A DNA stretch of 64,000 nucleotides from Oscarella lobularis. Taxonomy: Eukaryota > Porifera > Homoscleromorpha > Homosclerophorida > Oscarellidae. This document shows, in pieces, positions 35,713-49,130 of the stretch (position 1 is its first letter; each line of letters opens with the position of its first letter). Location: the NCBI RefSeq assembly GCF_947507565.1, contig NC_089188.1:1-64000 (forward strand), written 5' to 3'. The position numbers were made by a program, and so were the translations under genes. The notes beneath the pieces were generated by a model that ran no database searches, was not told the origin of the DNA, and saw only the letters and a list, made by a program, of their open reading frames with translations.

Positions 35713-38700
35713 CCCTGAAGATAAAGTTGAGAGCCTAAACTTTCATTCTAAGGACCTGAAGATAAAGTTGAGGGCCTAAACTTTGATTCTAAGGACCTGA
35801 AGATAAAATTGAGGGCCTAAACTTTCATTCTAAGGACCTGAAGATAAAGTTGAGGACCTAAACTTTGATTCTAAGGACCTGAAGATAAAGTTGAGGGCCT
35901 AAACTTTGATTCTAAGGAGCTAAAGATAAAGTTGAGGGCCTAAACTCTAATTCTAAGACCCTGAAGATAAAGTTGAGGGCCTAAACTTTGATTCTAAGGA
36001 CCTGAAGATAAAGCTGAGGGCATAAACTTTGATTCTAAGGCCCTGAAGATAAGGTTGAACGCCTAAACTTTGATTCTAAGGGCCTGAAGATAAAGTTGAG
36101 ATACTAAACTTTGATTCTAAGGACCTGAAGATAACGTTGAGGGCCTAGACTTTGATTCTAAGGCCCTGAAGATAAAGTTGAAGGCTTAAACTTTGATTCT
36201 AAGGCCCTGAAGAGAAATTTGAAGGCCCAAACTTTGATTCTAAGGGTCTGAAGTTAAAGTTCAGGGCCAAAACTCTGATTCTAAGGACCTGAAGATAAAG
36301 TTGAAGGCTTAAACTTTGATTCTAAGGCCCTGAAGAGAAATTTGAAGGCCCAAGCTTTGATTTTAAGGGTCTGAAGTTAAAGTTCAGGGCCAAAACTCTG
36401 ATTCTAAGGACCTGAACATAAAGTTGAGGGCCTAGACTTTGATTATAAGGACCTGAAGATAAAGTTGATGGCCTAAACATTGATTCTAAGAGCCTGAAGA
36501 TAAAGTTGAGGGCCTAAACGTTTATTCTAAGGGCCTGAAGATAAAGTTGAGGGCCTAAACTCTGATTCTAAGGCCCTGAAGACAAACTTGAGGGCCTAGA
36601 CTTTGATTCTAAGGCCCTGAAGATAAAGTTGAAGGCCCAAACATTGATTCTAAGGGCCTGAAGATAAAGGTCATGGCCAAAACTCTGATTCTAAGGACAT
36701 GAGGATAAAGTTGAGGGCCTAAACTTTGATTCTAAGAGCCTGAAGATAAAGTTGAGGGCCTAAACTCTGATTCTAAGGACTTGAAGATAAAGTTGAGGGC
36801 ATAAACTTTGATTCTAAGGGCCTGAAGATAAAGTTGAGGGCCTAAACTCCGATTCTAAGGACCTGAAGATAAAGTTGAGAGACTAAACTTTGATTCTAAG
36901 GACCTGAAGATAAAGTAGAGGGCCTAAACTCTGATTCTAAGACCCTGAAGATAAAGTTGAGGGCCTAGATGTTTGATTCTAAGGCCCTGAAGATAAAGTT
37001 GAAGGCCAAAACTCTGATTCTAAGGACCTGAAGATAAAGTTGAGGGCCTAAACTTTTATTCTAAGGGCCTGAAGACAAAGTTGAGAGACCAAACTTTGAT
37101 TCTAAGGACCTGAAGATAAAGTTGAGGGCCTAGACTTTCATTCTAAGGACCGGAAGATAAAGTTGAGGGCCTAAACTTTGATTCTAAGGGCCTGAAGATA
37201 AAGTTGAGGACCTAAACTTTGATTCTAAGGACCTGTAGATAAAGTTGAGGGCCTAAACTTTCATTCTAAGGCCCTGAAGATAAAGTTGAACGCCTAAACT
37301 TTGATTCTAAGGGCCTGAAGATGAAGTTGAGGGCCTAAACTTTGATTCTAAGGACCTGAAGATAAAGTTGAGGGCCTAAACTTTGATTCTAGGGATCTGA
37401 AGATGAAGTTGAGGGCCTAAACTTTGATTCTAGGGACCTGAAGATGAAGTTGAGGGCCTAAATTTTGATTCTAAGGACCTGAAGATAAAGTTGAGGGCCT
37501 AAACTCTGATTCTAAGGCCCTGAAGATAAAGTTGAGGGCCTAGACTTTGATTCTAAGGCCCTGAAGAGAAATTTGAAGGCCCAAACATTGATTCTAAGGG
37601 TCTGAAGTTAAAGTTCAGGGCCAAAACTCTGATTCCAAGGGTCTGAAGTTAAAGTTCAGGGCCAAAACTCTGATTCCAAGGACCTGAAGATAAACTTGAG
37701 GGCCTAGACTTTGATTCTAAGGCCCTGAAGATAAAGTTGAAGGCCAAAACTTTGATTCTAAGGCCCTGAAGAGAAATTTGAAGGCCCAAACTTTGATTCT
37801 AAGGGTCTGAAGTTAAAGTTCAGGGCCAAAACTCTGATTACAAGGACCTGAAGATAAAGTTGAGGGCCTAGACTTTGATTCTAAGGGCCTGAAGATAAAG
37901 TTAAGGGCCTAAACTTTTATTCTAAGGGCCTGAAGATAAAGTTAAGGGCCTAGACTTTGATTCTAAGGGCCTGAAGATAAAGTTGAGGGCCTATACTCTG
38001 ATTCTAAGGCCCTGAAGATAAACTTGAGGGCCTAGACTTTGATTCTAAGGCCCTGAAGATAAAGTTGAAGGCCAAAACTTTGATTCTAAGGCCCTGAAGA
38101 GAAATTTGAAGGCCCAAACTTTGATTCTAAGGGTCTGAAGTTAAAGCTCAGAGCCAAAACTCTGATTCTAAGGACCTGAAGATAAAGTTGAGGGCCTAGA
38201 CTTTGATTCTAAGGCCCTGAAGATAAAGTTGAGGGCCTAAACTTTTATTCTAAGGGCCTGAAGATAAAGTTGAGGGCCTAGACTTTGATTCTAAGGACCT
38301 GAAGATAAAGTTGAGGGCCTAAACTCTGATTCTAAGGCCCTGAAGATAAAGTTGAGGGCCTAAACTCTCATACTAAGACCCTGAAGATAAAGTTGAGGGC
38401 CTAGACTTTGATTCTAAGGCCCTGAAGATAAAGTTGAACGCCTAAACTTTGAGTCTAAGGGCCTGAAGATAAAGTTGAGGGCCTAAACTTTGATTCTAAG
38501 GACCTGAAGATAAAGTTGAGGGCCTAAACTTTGATTCTAGGGACCTGAAGATAAAGTTGATGGCCTAAACTTTGATTCTAAGAGCCTGAAGATAAAGTTG
38601 AGGGCCTAAACTTTTATTCTAAGGGCCTGAAGATAAAGTAGAGGGCCTAAACTCTGATTCTAAGGCCCTGAAGATAAAGTTGAGGGCCTAGACTTTGATT

Positions 38701-41298
38701 CTAAGGACCTGAAGATAAAGTTGAGGGCCTAAACTTTGATTCTAAGGGCCTGAAGATAAGGTTGAGAGACTAAACTTTGATTCTAGGGACCTGAAGATGA
38801 AGTTGAGGGCCTAAATTTTGATTCTAAGGACCTGAAGGTAAAGTTGAGGGCCTAAACTCTGATTCTAAGGCCATGAAGATAAAGTTGAGGGCCTAGACTA
38901 TGATTCTAAGGCCCTGAAGATAAAGTTGAAGGCCTAAACTTTGATTCTAAGGCCCTGAAGAGACATTTGAAGGCCCAAACTTTGATTCTAAGGGTCTGAA
39001 GTTAAAGTTCAGGGCCAAAACTCTGATTCCAAGGACCTGAAGATAAAGTTGAGGGCGTAGACTTTGATTCTAAGGACCTGAAGATAAAGTTGAGGGCCTA
39101 AACTTTTATTCTAAGGGCCTGAAGATAAAGTTGAGGGCCTAGACTTTGATTCTAAGGGCCTGAAGATAAAGTTGAGGGCATAAACTCTGATTCTAAGGCC
39201 CTGAAGATAAACTTGAGGGCCTAGACTTTGATTCTAAGGCCCTGAAGATAAAGTTGAAGGCCAAAACTTTGATTCTAAGGCCCTGAAGAGAAATTTGAAG
39301 GCCCAAACTTTGATTCTAAGGGTCTGAAGTTAAAGCTCAGAGCCAAAACTCTGATTCTAAGAACCTGAAGATAAAGTTGACGGCCTAAACTTTGATTCTA
39401 AGAGCCTGAAGATAAAGTTGAGGGCCTAAACTTTGATTCTAAGGGTCTGAAGATAAAGTTGAGAGACTAAACTTTGATTCTAAGGACCTGAAGATAAAGT
39501 TGAGGGCCTAACCTTTCATTCTAAGGACCTGAAGATAAAGTTGAGGGCCTAAACTTTGATTCTAAGGCCCTCAAGAGAAAGTTGAGAGACTAGGGACCTG
39601 AAAATGAAGTTGAAGGCCTAAATTTTGATTCTAAGGACCTGAAGATAAAGTTGAGGGCCTAAACTCTGATTCTAAGGCCCTGAAGATAAAGTTGAGGGCC
39701 TAGACTTTGATTCTAAGGCCCTGAAGATAAAGTTGAAAGCCTAAACTTTGATTCTAAGGCCCTGAAGAGAAATTTGAAGGCCCAAACTTTGATTCTAAGT
39801 GTCTGAAGTTAAAGTTCAGAGCCAAAACTCTGATTCTAAGGACCTGAAGATAAAGTTGAGGGCCTAGACTTTGATTCTAAGGCCCTGAATATAAAGTTGA
39901 GGGCCTAAACTTTTATTCTAAGGGCCTGAAGATAAAGTTGAGGGCCTAGACTTTGATTCTAAGGACCTGAAGATAAAGTTGAGGGCCTAAACTCTGATTC
40001 TAAGGCCCTGAAGATAAAGTTGAGGGCCTAGACTTTGATTCTAAGGCCCTGAAGAGAAAGTTGAACGCCTAAACTTTGAGTCTAAGGGCCTGAAGATAAA
40101 GTTGAGGGCCTAAACTTTGATTCTAAGGACCTGAAGATAAAGTTGAGGGCCTAAACTTTGATTCTAGGGACCTGAAGATGAAGTTGAGGGCCTAAACTTT
40201 GATTCTAGGGACCTGAAGATGAAGTTGAGGGCCTAAATTTTGATTCTAAGGACCTGAAGATAAAGTTGAGGGCCTAAACTCTGATTCTAAGGCCCTGAAG
40301 ATAAAGTTGAGGGCCTAGACTTTGATTCTAAGGCCCTGAAGATAAAGTTGAAGGCCTAAACTTTGATTCTAAGGCCCTGAAGAGAAATTTGAAGGCCCAA
40401 ACTTTGATTTTAAGGGTCTGAAGTTAAAGTTCAGGGCCAAAACTCTGATTCTAAGGACCTGAAGATAAAGTTGATGGCCTAAACTTTGATTCTAAGAGCC
40501 TGAAGATAAAGTTGAGGGCCTAAACTTTTATTCTAAGGGCCTGAAGATAAAGTTGAGAGCCTAAACTCTGATTCTAAGGCCCTGAAGATAAACCTGAGGG
40601 CCTAGACTTTGATTCTAAGGCCCTGAAGATAAAGTTGAAGGCCAAAACTTTGATTCTAAGGTCCAGAAGAGAAATTTGAAGGCCCAAACTTTGATTCTAA
40701 GGGTCTGAAGTTAAAGTTCAGGGCCAAAACTCTGATTCTAAGGACCTGAAGATAAAGTTGAGGGCCTAGACTTTGATTCTAAGGACCTGAAGATAAAGTT
40801 GATGGTCTAAACTTTGATTCTAAGAGCCTGAAGATAAAGTTGAGGGCCTAAACTTTTATTCTAAGGGTCTGAAGATAAAGTTGAGGGCCTAAACTCTGAT
40901 TCTAAGGCCCTGAAGATAAACTTGAGAGACTAAACTTTGATTCTAAGGACCTGAAGAAAAAGTTGAGTGCCTAAACTTTGATTCTAAGGCCCTGATGATA
41001 AAGTTGAACGCCTAAACTTTAATTCTAAGAGCCTGAAGATAAAGTTGAGGGCCTAAACTCCGATTCTAAGGACCTGAAGATAAAGTTGAGAGACTAAACT
41101 TTGATTCTAAGGCCCTGAAGATAAAGTTGAGGGCCTAGACTTTGATTCTAAGGACCTGAAGATAAAGTTGATGGCCTAAACTTTGATTCTAAGAGCCTGA
41201 AGATAAAGTTGAGGGCCTAAACTTCTTTCTAAGGGCCTGAAGATAAAGTTGAGTGCCTAGACTTTGATTCTAAGGCATTGAAGATAAAGTTGAGGGCC
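35713..41298. repeat. 41-bp repeat, array 2 (about 136 units)
   Basis: The longest single array in the window. Sub-variants (GAGAAATTTGAAGGCCC; GTTAAAGTTCAGGGCC) recur in the same order, indicating higher-order copying. Confidence 0.96.
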
Positions 41299-42272
41299 CA
41301 AAGGGTCTCTCCTGTAATAAATTACAGCGAAATTACAGGGGCTAGCCAAAGGGCCTCTCCTGTAATAAACTACAGCGAAATTACAGGGAGTTAGCCAACG
41401 GGTCTCTCCTGTAAAAAAACTACAGCGAAAGTACAGGGGCTAGCCAAAGGGTCTCTCCTGTAATAAATTACAGCGAAATTACAGGGGCTAGCCAAAGGGT
41501 CTCTCCTGTAATAAAATACAGCGAAATTACAGGGGGTTAGCAAACGGGTCTCTCCTGTAATAAATTACAGCGAATTAACAGGGGGTTAGCCAACGGGTCT
41601 CTCCTGTAATAAATTACAGCGAATTAACAGGGGGTTAGCCAACGGGTCTCTCCTGTAATAAATTACAGCCAAATTACAGGGGCTAGCCAACGGGTCTCTC
41701 CTGTAATAAATTACAGCGAATTTACAGGAGGATAGTAAACGGGTCTCTCCTGTAATAAATTACAGCGAAATTACAGGGGGTTAGCAAACGGGTCTCTCCT
41801 GCAATAAATTACAGCGAAGTTACAGGGGGCTAGCCAACGGGTCTCTCCTGTAATAAATAACAGCGAATTTACAGGGGGTTAGTAAACGGGTCTCTCCTGT
41901 AATAAATTACAGCGAAATTACAGGGGGTTAGCAAACGGGTCTCCCATGTAATAAATTACAGCGAAATTACTGGGGCTAGCCAAAGGGTCTCTCCTGTAAT
42001 AAATTACAGCGAATTTACAGGGGGTTAGCCAACGGGTATCTCCTGTAATAAATTACAGCGAATTTACAGGGGGTTAGCCAACGGGTCTCTCCTGTAATAA
42101 ATTACAGCAAAATTACAGGAGGTTAGCCAACGGGTCTCTCCTGTAATAAATTACAGCGAAATTACAGAGGCTAGCTAACGGGTCTCTCCTGTAATAAACT
42201 ACAGCGAAATTACAGGGGGTTAGTCAACGGGTCTCTCCTGTAATAAATTACAGCGAACTTACACGGGCTAGC
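41299..42272. repeat. 50-bp repeat, array 3
   Basis: About 19 units. Entry again at GGGCCCAAAGGG and exit at GGGCTAGCTAAGGCCC, the same two junction words used at 33.57 and 35.71 kb. Confidence 0.95.
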
Positions 42273-42752
42273 TAAGGCCCTGAAGATAAAGTTGAGAGCC
42301 TAAACTTTCATTCTAAGGACCTGAAGATAAAGTTGAGGGCCTAAACTTTGATTCTAAGGACCTGAAGATAAAGTTGATGGCCTAGACTTTGATTCTAAGG
42401 CCCTGAAGAGAAATTGGAAGGCGAAAACTCTGATTCTAAGAGCCTGAAGATAAAGTTGAGGGCGTAAACTTTGATTCTAAGGATTTGAAGATAAGTTGAG
42501 GGCCTAAAAATTGATTCTAAGGCCCTGAAGATAAAGTTGAGGGCATAAACTTCGATTCTAAGGCCCTGAAGATAAAGATGAGGGCCTAAACTTTGATTCT
42601 AAGGTCCTAAAGATAAAGTTAAGGGCTTAAACTTTGATTCTAAGGAGCTAAAGATAAAGTTGAGGGCCTAAACTCTGTTTCTAAGGCCCTGAAGATAAAG
42701 TTGAGGGCCTAAACTTCGATTCTAAGGCATTGAAGATAAAGTTGAGGGCCCA
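42273..42752. repeat. 41-bp repeat, array 3
   Basis: About 12 units between two 50-bp arrays. Confidence 0.95.
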
Positions 42753-44566
42753 ACGGGTCTCTCCTGTAATAAATTACAGCGAAATTACAGGGGTTAGCCA
42801 AAGGGTCTCTCCTGTAATAAATTAGAGCGAAACTACAGGGGCTAGCCAAAGGGTCTCTCCTGTAATAAATTACAGCGAAATTACAGGGGCTAGCCAAAGG
42901 GTCTCTCCTGTAATAAACTATAGCGAAATTACAGGAGGCTAGCCAACGGGTCTCTCCTGTAATAAATTACAGCGAATTTACAGGGGTTAGTAAACGGGTC
43001 TCTCCTGTAATAAATTACAGCGAAATTACAGGGGGTTAGCCAAAGGGTCTCTCCTGTAATAAATTACAGCCAAATTAAAGAGGCTAGCCAACGGGTCTCT
43101 CCTGTAATAAACTACAGCGAAATTACAGGGGCTAGCCAACGGGTCTCTCCTGTAATAAATTACAGCGAATTTACAGGGGTTAGTAAACGGGTCTCTCCTG
43201 TAATAAATTACAGCGAAATTACAGGGGGTTAGCAAACGGGTCTCTCCTGTAATAAATTACAGCGAATTTACAGGGGTTAGCAAACGGGTCTCTCCTGTAA
43301 TAAATTACAGCGAAATTACTGGGGCTAGCCAAAGGGTCTCTCCTGTAATAAATTACAGCGAATTTACAGGGGGTTAGTAAACGGGTATCTCCTGTAATAA
43401 ATTACAGCGAATTTACAGGGGGTTAGCCAACGGGTCTCTCCTGTCATAAATTACAGCGAATTTACAGGGGTTAGTAAACGGGTCTCTCCTGTAATAAATT
43501 ACAGCAAAATTACAGGAGGTTAGCCAAAGGGTCCCTCCTGTAATAAATTACAGCAAAATTACAGGAGGTTAGCCAAAGGGTCCCTCCTGTAATAAATTAC
43601 AGCGAAATTACAGGGGGTTAGCAAACAAGTCTCTCCTGTAATAAATTACAGCGAAATTACAGGGGCTAGCCAACGGGTCTCTCCTGTAAAAAATTACAGC
43701 GAACTTACAGGGGCTAGCCAACGGGTCTCTCATGTAATAAATTACAGCGAAATTACAGAGGCTAGCTAACGGGTATCTCCTGTAATAAACTACAGCGAAA
43801 TTACAGGGGGTTAGTCAACGGGTCTCTCCTGGAATAAATTACAGCCAACTTACAGGGGGCTAGCCAACGGGTCTCTCCTGTAATAAATTACAGCGAAATT
43901 ACAGGGGGTTAGCCAAAGGGTCTCTCCTGTAATAAATTACAGCCAAATTAAAGAGGCTAGCCAACGGGTCTCTCCTGTAATAAATTACAGCGAAATTACA
44001 GGGGGTTAGCCAACGGGTCTCTCATGTAATAAATTACAGCGAATTTACAGGGGCTAGCCAACGGGTCTCTCCTGTAATAAATTACAGCGAAATTACAGAG
44101 GCTAGCTAACGGGTATCTCTTGTAATAAATTACAGCGAATTTATAGGGGCTAGCCAGTGGGTCTCTCCTGTAATAAACTACAGCGAAATTACAGGGGGTT
44201 AGTCAACGGGTCTCTCCTGGAATAAATTACAGCCAACTTAGAGGGGGCTAGCCAACGGGTCTCTTCTGTAAAAAGTTACAGCGAAATTACAGGGGCTAGA
44301 CAACGGGTCAATCCTAATAATAAATTACAGCGAAATTACAGGGTGCTAGCTAACGGGTCTCTCCTGTAATAAACTACAGCGAAATTACAGGGGCTAGCTA
44401 ACGGGTCCCTCCTGGAATAAATTACAGCGAAATTACAGGGGGTTAGCCAACGGGTCTCTCTTGTAATAAAATACAGCGAAATTACAGGGGGTTAGCCAAC
44501 GGGTCTCTCCTGTAATAAATTACAGCGAAATTACAGGAGGCTAGCCAACGGGTCTCTCCTGTAAGG
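42753..44566. repeat. 50-bp repeat, array 4
   Basis: About 36 units. Its start repeats the order at 33570 almost exactly. Confidence 0.95.
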
Positions 44567-44660
44567 ACAAATTTTCCCAGGAAAAATTGTCCCAGGAAAA
44601 ATTGTCCCAGGACAAATTGTCCCTGGACAAATTGTCCCAGGACCAAATGTCCCAAGACAA
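44567..44660. repeat. GGACAAATTGTCC junction minisatellite 8
   Basis: Six units joining the 50-bp array to a short 154-bp satellite remnant. Confidence 0.95.
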
Positions 44661-44942
44661 CTCTACCTACATCACATACCTTTGCCCCCTCGATAGTCAT
44701 CCTCCCTTCTGATTGCCTTCCCTTCCAATCCTCCTCTTCCCACTCGCATCCGTTGCTCGTATCATTCTTCCTTACGCTCTTACACATCTATAAAACGAAT
44801 TAGAGACCCCTCAATAACTAAAACTCTACCTACATCACATACCATCGATCCCTTGATATTCCTTCTCCTCCCTGCCTGCTTGTTCCTCTTCTCCCTCGCG
44901 TCCCATCTCCTTGTCATTGTTCCTGCCATCCCTATGCCCCTA
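44661..44942 (-). repeat. 154-bp satellite remnant (two units)
   Basis: One standard unit plus the variant first exon, here GGGCATAGGGATGGCAGG preceded by a good acceptor (TTAGTTTTCTTAG at about 44940-44952) and followed by GGATCGATG and a GTATGTG donor. It shows that the variant exon is internal, with its own upstream intron. Confidence 0.88.
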
Positions 44943-45104
44943 AGAAAACTAATTAGAAATATGTAACACAATTAGGAACCATTTTATTCCTATCAGTATT
45001 GAGTCTGCCCTAACATTGCCCTTATACACATTAACAAAGCCGCACAACTCATAAACAATTGCTAGGCACTTATCTGACATCCTCCAGGAACACCCTGTTT
45101 ACAA
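44943..45104. other. Spacer duplicated at 62946-63087
   Basis: Non-repeat sequence (TATCAGTATTGAGTCTGCCC) that is nearly identical to 62946-63087. On the minus strand a short 44-codon frame (MSDKCLAIVYELCG) ends at the acceptor. No function is apparent. Confidence 0.55.
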
Positions 45105-45572
45105 AAAGGGAGAAGGCAAAAGGCAAAGGGAAAAGTCAAAAGGCAAAGGGAAAAGGCAAAAGGCAAAGGGAGAAGGCAAAAGGCAAAGGGAGAAGGCAAA
45201 AGGCAAAGGGAGAAGGCAAAAGGCAATGGGAGAAGGCAAAAGGCAAAGGGAGAAGGGAAAAGGCAAAGGGAGAAAACAAAAGGCAAAGGGAGAAGGCAAA
45301 AGGCAAAGGGAAAAGGCAAAAGGCAAAGGGAGAAAACAAAAGGCAAAGGGAGAAGGCAAAAGGCAAAGGGAGAAGGCAAAAGGCAAAGGGAGAAGGCAAA
45401 AGGCAAAGGAGAAAGCAAAAGGCAAAGGGAGAAGGCAAAAGGCAAAGGGAAAAGGCAAAAGGCAAAGGAGAAGGCAAAAGGCAAAGGAGAAGGCAAAACG
45501 CAAAGGGAGAAGGCAAAAGGCAAAGGGAGAAAGCAAAAGGCAAAGGGAGAATGCAAAAGGCATAGGAGAAGG
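45105..45572. repeat. AAAGGC purine array, short copy
   Basis: About 23 units of the 19.4-kb family, ending GGCATAGGAGAAGGACAAATTG exactly like 22415-22435. Confidence 0.96.
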
Positions 45573-45750
45573 ACAAATTGTCCCCAGGACAAATTGTCCT
45601 AGGAAAAATTGTCCCAGGACAAATTGTCCCAGGACAAAATGTCCCCAGGACAAATTCTCCCCAAGACAAATTGTCCCAGGACAAATTGTCCCAGGACAAT
45701 TTGTCCCAAGACAATTTGTCCTGGGGACAAATTGTCCCCAGGACAAATTC
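45573..45750. repeat. GGACAAATTGTCC junction minisatellite 9
   Basis: Between the purine array and AGAATT array; near-copy of 22425-22570. Confidence 0.96.
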
Positions 45751-47328
45751 TGAATAAATGCAGATTTAATTCTGAATAAATGCAGAATTAATTCTGAATT
45801 AATGCAGAAAAAGTGCGGAATTTATTTTGAATTAATGCAAAATTTATTCTGAATTAATGCAGTATTTATTCTGAATAAATGCAGAACTTATTCTGAATGA
45901 ATGCAGAATTTATTCTGAATTAATGCAGAATTTATTCTGAATTAATGCAAAATTAATTCTGAATAAATGCAGAACTAATTCTGAATTAATGCAGAATTAA
46001 TTCAGAATTTATTCTGAATTAATTCAGAATTTATTCTGAATTAATTCAGAATTTATACTGAATAAATGTAGAATTAATGAAGAATTAATGAAGAATTTAT
46101 TCTGAATTAATTCAGAATAAATTCAGCATTAATTCAGAATAAAACCTGCATTTATTCAGAATAAATACTGCATTAATTCAGAATAAATTCTGCATTAATT
46201 CAGAAAAAATTCTGCATTAATTCAGAATTAATTCTGAATTAATGCAGAATTAATTCAGAGTTTATTCTGAATAAATGCAGAATTAATTCTGAATTAATGC
46301 AGAAAAAATGCGGAATTTATTCTGAATTAATGCAGAATTTATTCTGAATTAATGCAGAATTAATTCTGAATAAATACAGAATTAATTCTGAATTAATTAA
46401 TGCAGAATAAAAGATCGTGAACTTACGTAGACAAGGTGCTTCAGCTTTCTTTTCAACATTCTATATTCTTTACGAGAGCTATGCTGCCATGAAGCATCCA
46501 TGATCGTATGTAAGATGAAGAAAACGACAGGCGCTCCGTCGTGAGTCGACGATACGTCGGCGATCGTTCTAAAAGATCGCTCGTACACCCCGAAACGCCA
46601 TGACGACGAAAAACTTAGCAATAACCGTTCAGAACGTGACGGAACACGACAAGAAGTCGATCAAGAACCTCAAACTCGCTCGCTACAGGGCTTTTCGAGT
46701 GTAACGCGCGCTAAAACATCGCGAAAAAATCTCACATTCTCTGAATAAACACAGAATTTATTCTGACTTAACTCAGGATTTATTCTGAATTAATTCAGAA
46801 TTTATTCTGAATTAATTCAGAATTTATACTGAATTAATGTAGAATTAATGAAGAATTATTGAAGAATTTATTCTGCATTAATTCAGAATAAAATTTAGCA
46901 TTAATTCAAAATAAAATCTGCATTAATTCAGAATTAATTCTGAATTAATGCAGATTTTTTTCTGAATTATTGCAGAAATAATTCTGATAAAATGCAAAAT
47001 AAATTCTAAATTAATGCAGAATAAATGCGGAATTTATTCTGAATAAATGCAAAATTTATTCTGAATTAATGCCGAATTTATTCTCAATTATTGCACAATA
47101 AATGCGAAATTTATTCTCAATTAAATCAGAATTTATTCTGAATAAATGCAGAAATTATTCTAGATTAATGCAGAATTTATTCTGAAATAATGCAGAATTT
47201 ATTTTCAATTATTGCAGAATTCATTCTGAATAAATGCAGAATTAATTCTTAATTAATGCAGAATAAATCGGGAATTTATTCTGCATTAATTCAGAATTTA
47301 TTCTGAATTAACTTAGAATTTCAAGGAC
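45751..47328. repeat. AGAATT array 5
   Basis: Same family, interrupted by the third INO80E-like island. Confidence 0.94.
46410..46742 (-). pseudogene. INO80E: INO80E-like promoter and first exon, copy 3
   Basis: The exon is 46427-46501 on the minus strand (25 codons, ending before GTAAGTTC), unchanged from copies 1 and 2 at the protein level as far as I can see. The upstream part lacks about 32 bp (the segment with GATGCACAGGAGACGAACG) present in the other two copies. The island is about 20 kb away but keeps the same flanks (AGAATT array, then a GGACAA array about 0.9 kb further), so it moved as part of a larger block. Confidence 0.58.
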
Positions 47329-48208
47329 AAATTGTCCCCAGGACAAATTGTCCCAGGACAAATTGTCTCACGAAAAATTGTCTCAGGACAAATTGTCCCA
47401 GGACAAATTGTCCCCAGGACAAATTGTCCCCAGGAAAAATTGTCCCCACGACAAATTGTCCCCAGGACAAATTGTCCCAGGACAAATTGTCTCACGACAA
47501 ATTGTCCCACGACAAATTGTCCCAGGACAAATTGTCCCAGGACAAATTGTCGCAGGACAAATTGTCCCAGGACAAATTGTCCCAGGACAAATTGTCACAG
47601 GACAAATTGTCCCAAGGACACATTGTCCCCACGACAAATTGTCCCCAGGACAAATTGTCCCCAGGAAAAATTGTCCCCACGACAAATTGTCCCCAGGACA
47701 AATTGTCCCAGGACAAATTGTCTCACGACAAATTGTCCCACGACAAATTGTCCCAGGACAAATTGTCCCAGGACAAATTGTCGCAGGACAAATTGTCCCA
47801 GGACAAATTGTCCCAGGACAAATTGTCACAGGACAAATTGTCCCAAGGACACATTGTCCCCACGACAAATTGTCCCAGGACAAATTGTCACAGGACAAAC
47901 TGTCCCAGGACAAATTGTCGCAGGACAAATTGTCCCCACGACAAATTGTTCCAGGACAAATTGTCCCAGGACAAATTGTCCCAACGACAAATCGTCCCCA
48001 GGACAAATTGTCCAGAGGACAAATTGTCTTAGGACAAATTGTCCCAGGACAAATTGTCCCAGGACAAATTGTCCCCAGGACAAATTGTCCCAGGACGAAT
48101 TGTACCAGGACAAATTGTCCTCAGGACAAATTGTCTTCAGGACAATTTGTCCCCAGGACAAATTGTCCGAGGACAAATTGTCCCAGGACAAATTGTCCCA
48201 GGAAAAAT
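47329..48208. repeat. GGACAAATTGTCC minisatellite 10 (longest, 880 bp)
   Basis: About 57 units. The rare variant CCCAAGGACACATTGTCC occurs near 47613 and 47843, revealing a duplicated block of about 230 bp. It joins the AGAATT array to the 20-bp GAAAGCC array. Confidence 0.97.
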
Positions 48209-48690
48209 TTATTTGAGAGCCTGTGCTATTACTTGAAGCAATTTAGATTTAAATGAAAACATGTGCATTCATATGAAAGCCTGTGCATTCAAATGAAAGC
48301 CTGTGCATTCAAATGAAAGCCTGTGCATTCAAATGAAAGCCTGTGCATTCAAATGAAAGCCTGTGCAATCAAATGAAAGCATGTGCATTCAAATGAAAGC
48401 ATGTGCATTCAAATGAAAGCCTGTGCATTCAAATGTAAGCCTGTGCATTCAAATGAAAGCAAGTGCATTCAAATGAAAGCCTGTGCATTCAAATGAAAGC
48501 CTGTGCATTCAAATGAAAGCCTTTGCATTCAAATGAAAGCCAGTGCATTCAAATGAAAGCCTGTTTATTCAAATGAAAGCCTGTGCATTTATTTGGGAGC
48601 CTGTGCACTTACTTGAGGCCCTGTGCATTCAAATGAAAGCCTGTGCATTCAAATGAAAGCCTGTGCACTTACTTGAGGCCCTGTGGATTC
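48209..48690. repeat. 20-bp AAATGAAAGCCTGTGCATTC array 2
   Basis: About 24 copies of the unit seen at 16.6 kb. Confidence 0.95.
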
Positions 48691-49130
48691 AGTCGAACTA
48701 TGCCTTATCTGATGCATAAAAATGTTTTCAACCCTGCCTGAGCCTTTAGAAAATGGAAATTTTCGCGGGCCTTTCGTAATGTTGCCTCTTTTTCATCTTT
48801 TGCGCATGGTAACTTTGTCGATTGTTTTTGCGCATCAAAACCTTGACGACCGTTTTTGCGCATCAAAACGCTTGCCATCGTTTTAGCGCATCAAAAGTAT
48901 TGCGATCGTTTTTGCGCATCAAAACCTTTGCGATCGTTTCTGCGCATCAAAACTATGGCGATCGTTTTTGCGCATCAAAACTATTGCGATCGTTTTGCGT
49001 ATCAAAACTATTGCGATCGTTTTTGCGCATGAAAACTACTCGCGCATCAAAACTTTTTGCGAACGTTTTTGCGCATCAAAACTTTTGCGATCGTTTTTGC
49101 GCGAATGATCCAATACTAAGAGAATTATAA
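48691..49130. repeat. Partial 141-bp unit and 28-bp GCGCATCAAAA array
   Basis: 48691-48780 is a diverged piece of the 141-bp repeat. From about 48820 to 49110 runs GCGATCGTTTTTGCGCATCA plus AAACTATT (28 bp, about 10 copies). Confidence 0.9.

Noticed and set aside
11156-48208. CRISPR-like arrays of short palindromic repeats
   Set aside because: Units are head-to-tail with no unique spacers, in a eukaryotic chromosome end with telomere and introns.
47332-48256. ORFs of about 200-300 codons (IVPGQ, DKLSQ repeats)
   Set aside because: Three plus-strand frames are open together because the 15-16 bp unit lacks stops; no gene context.
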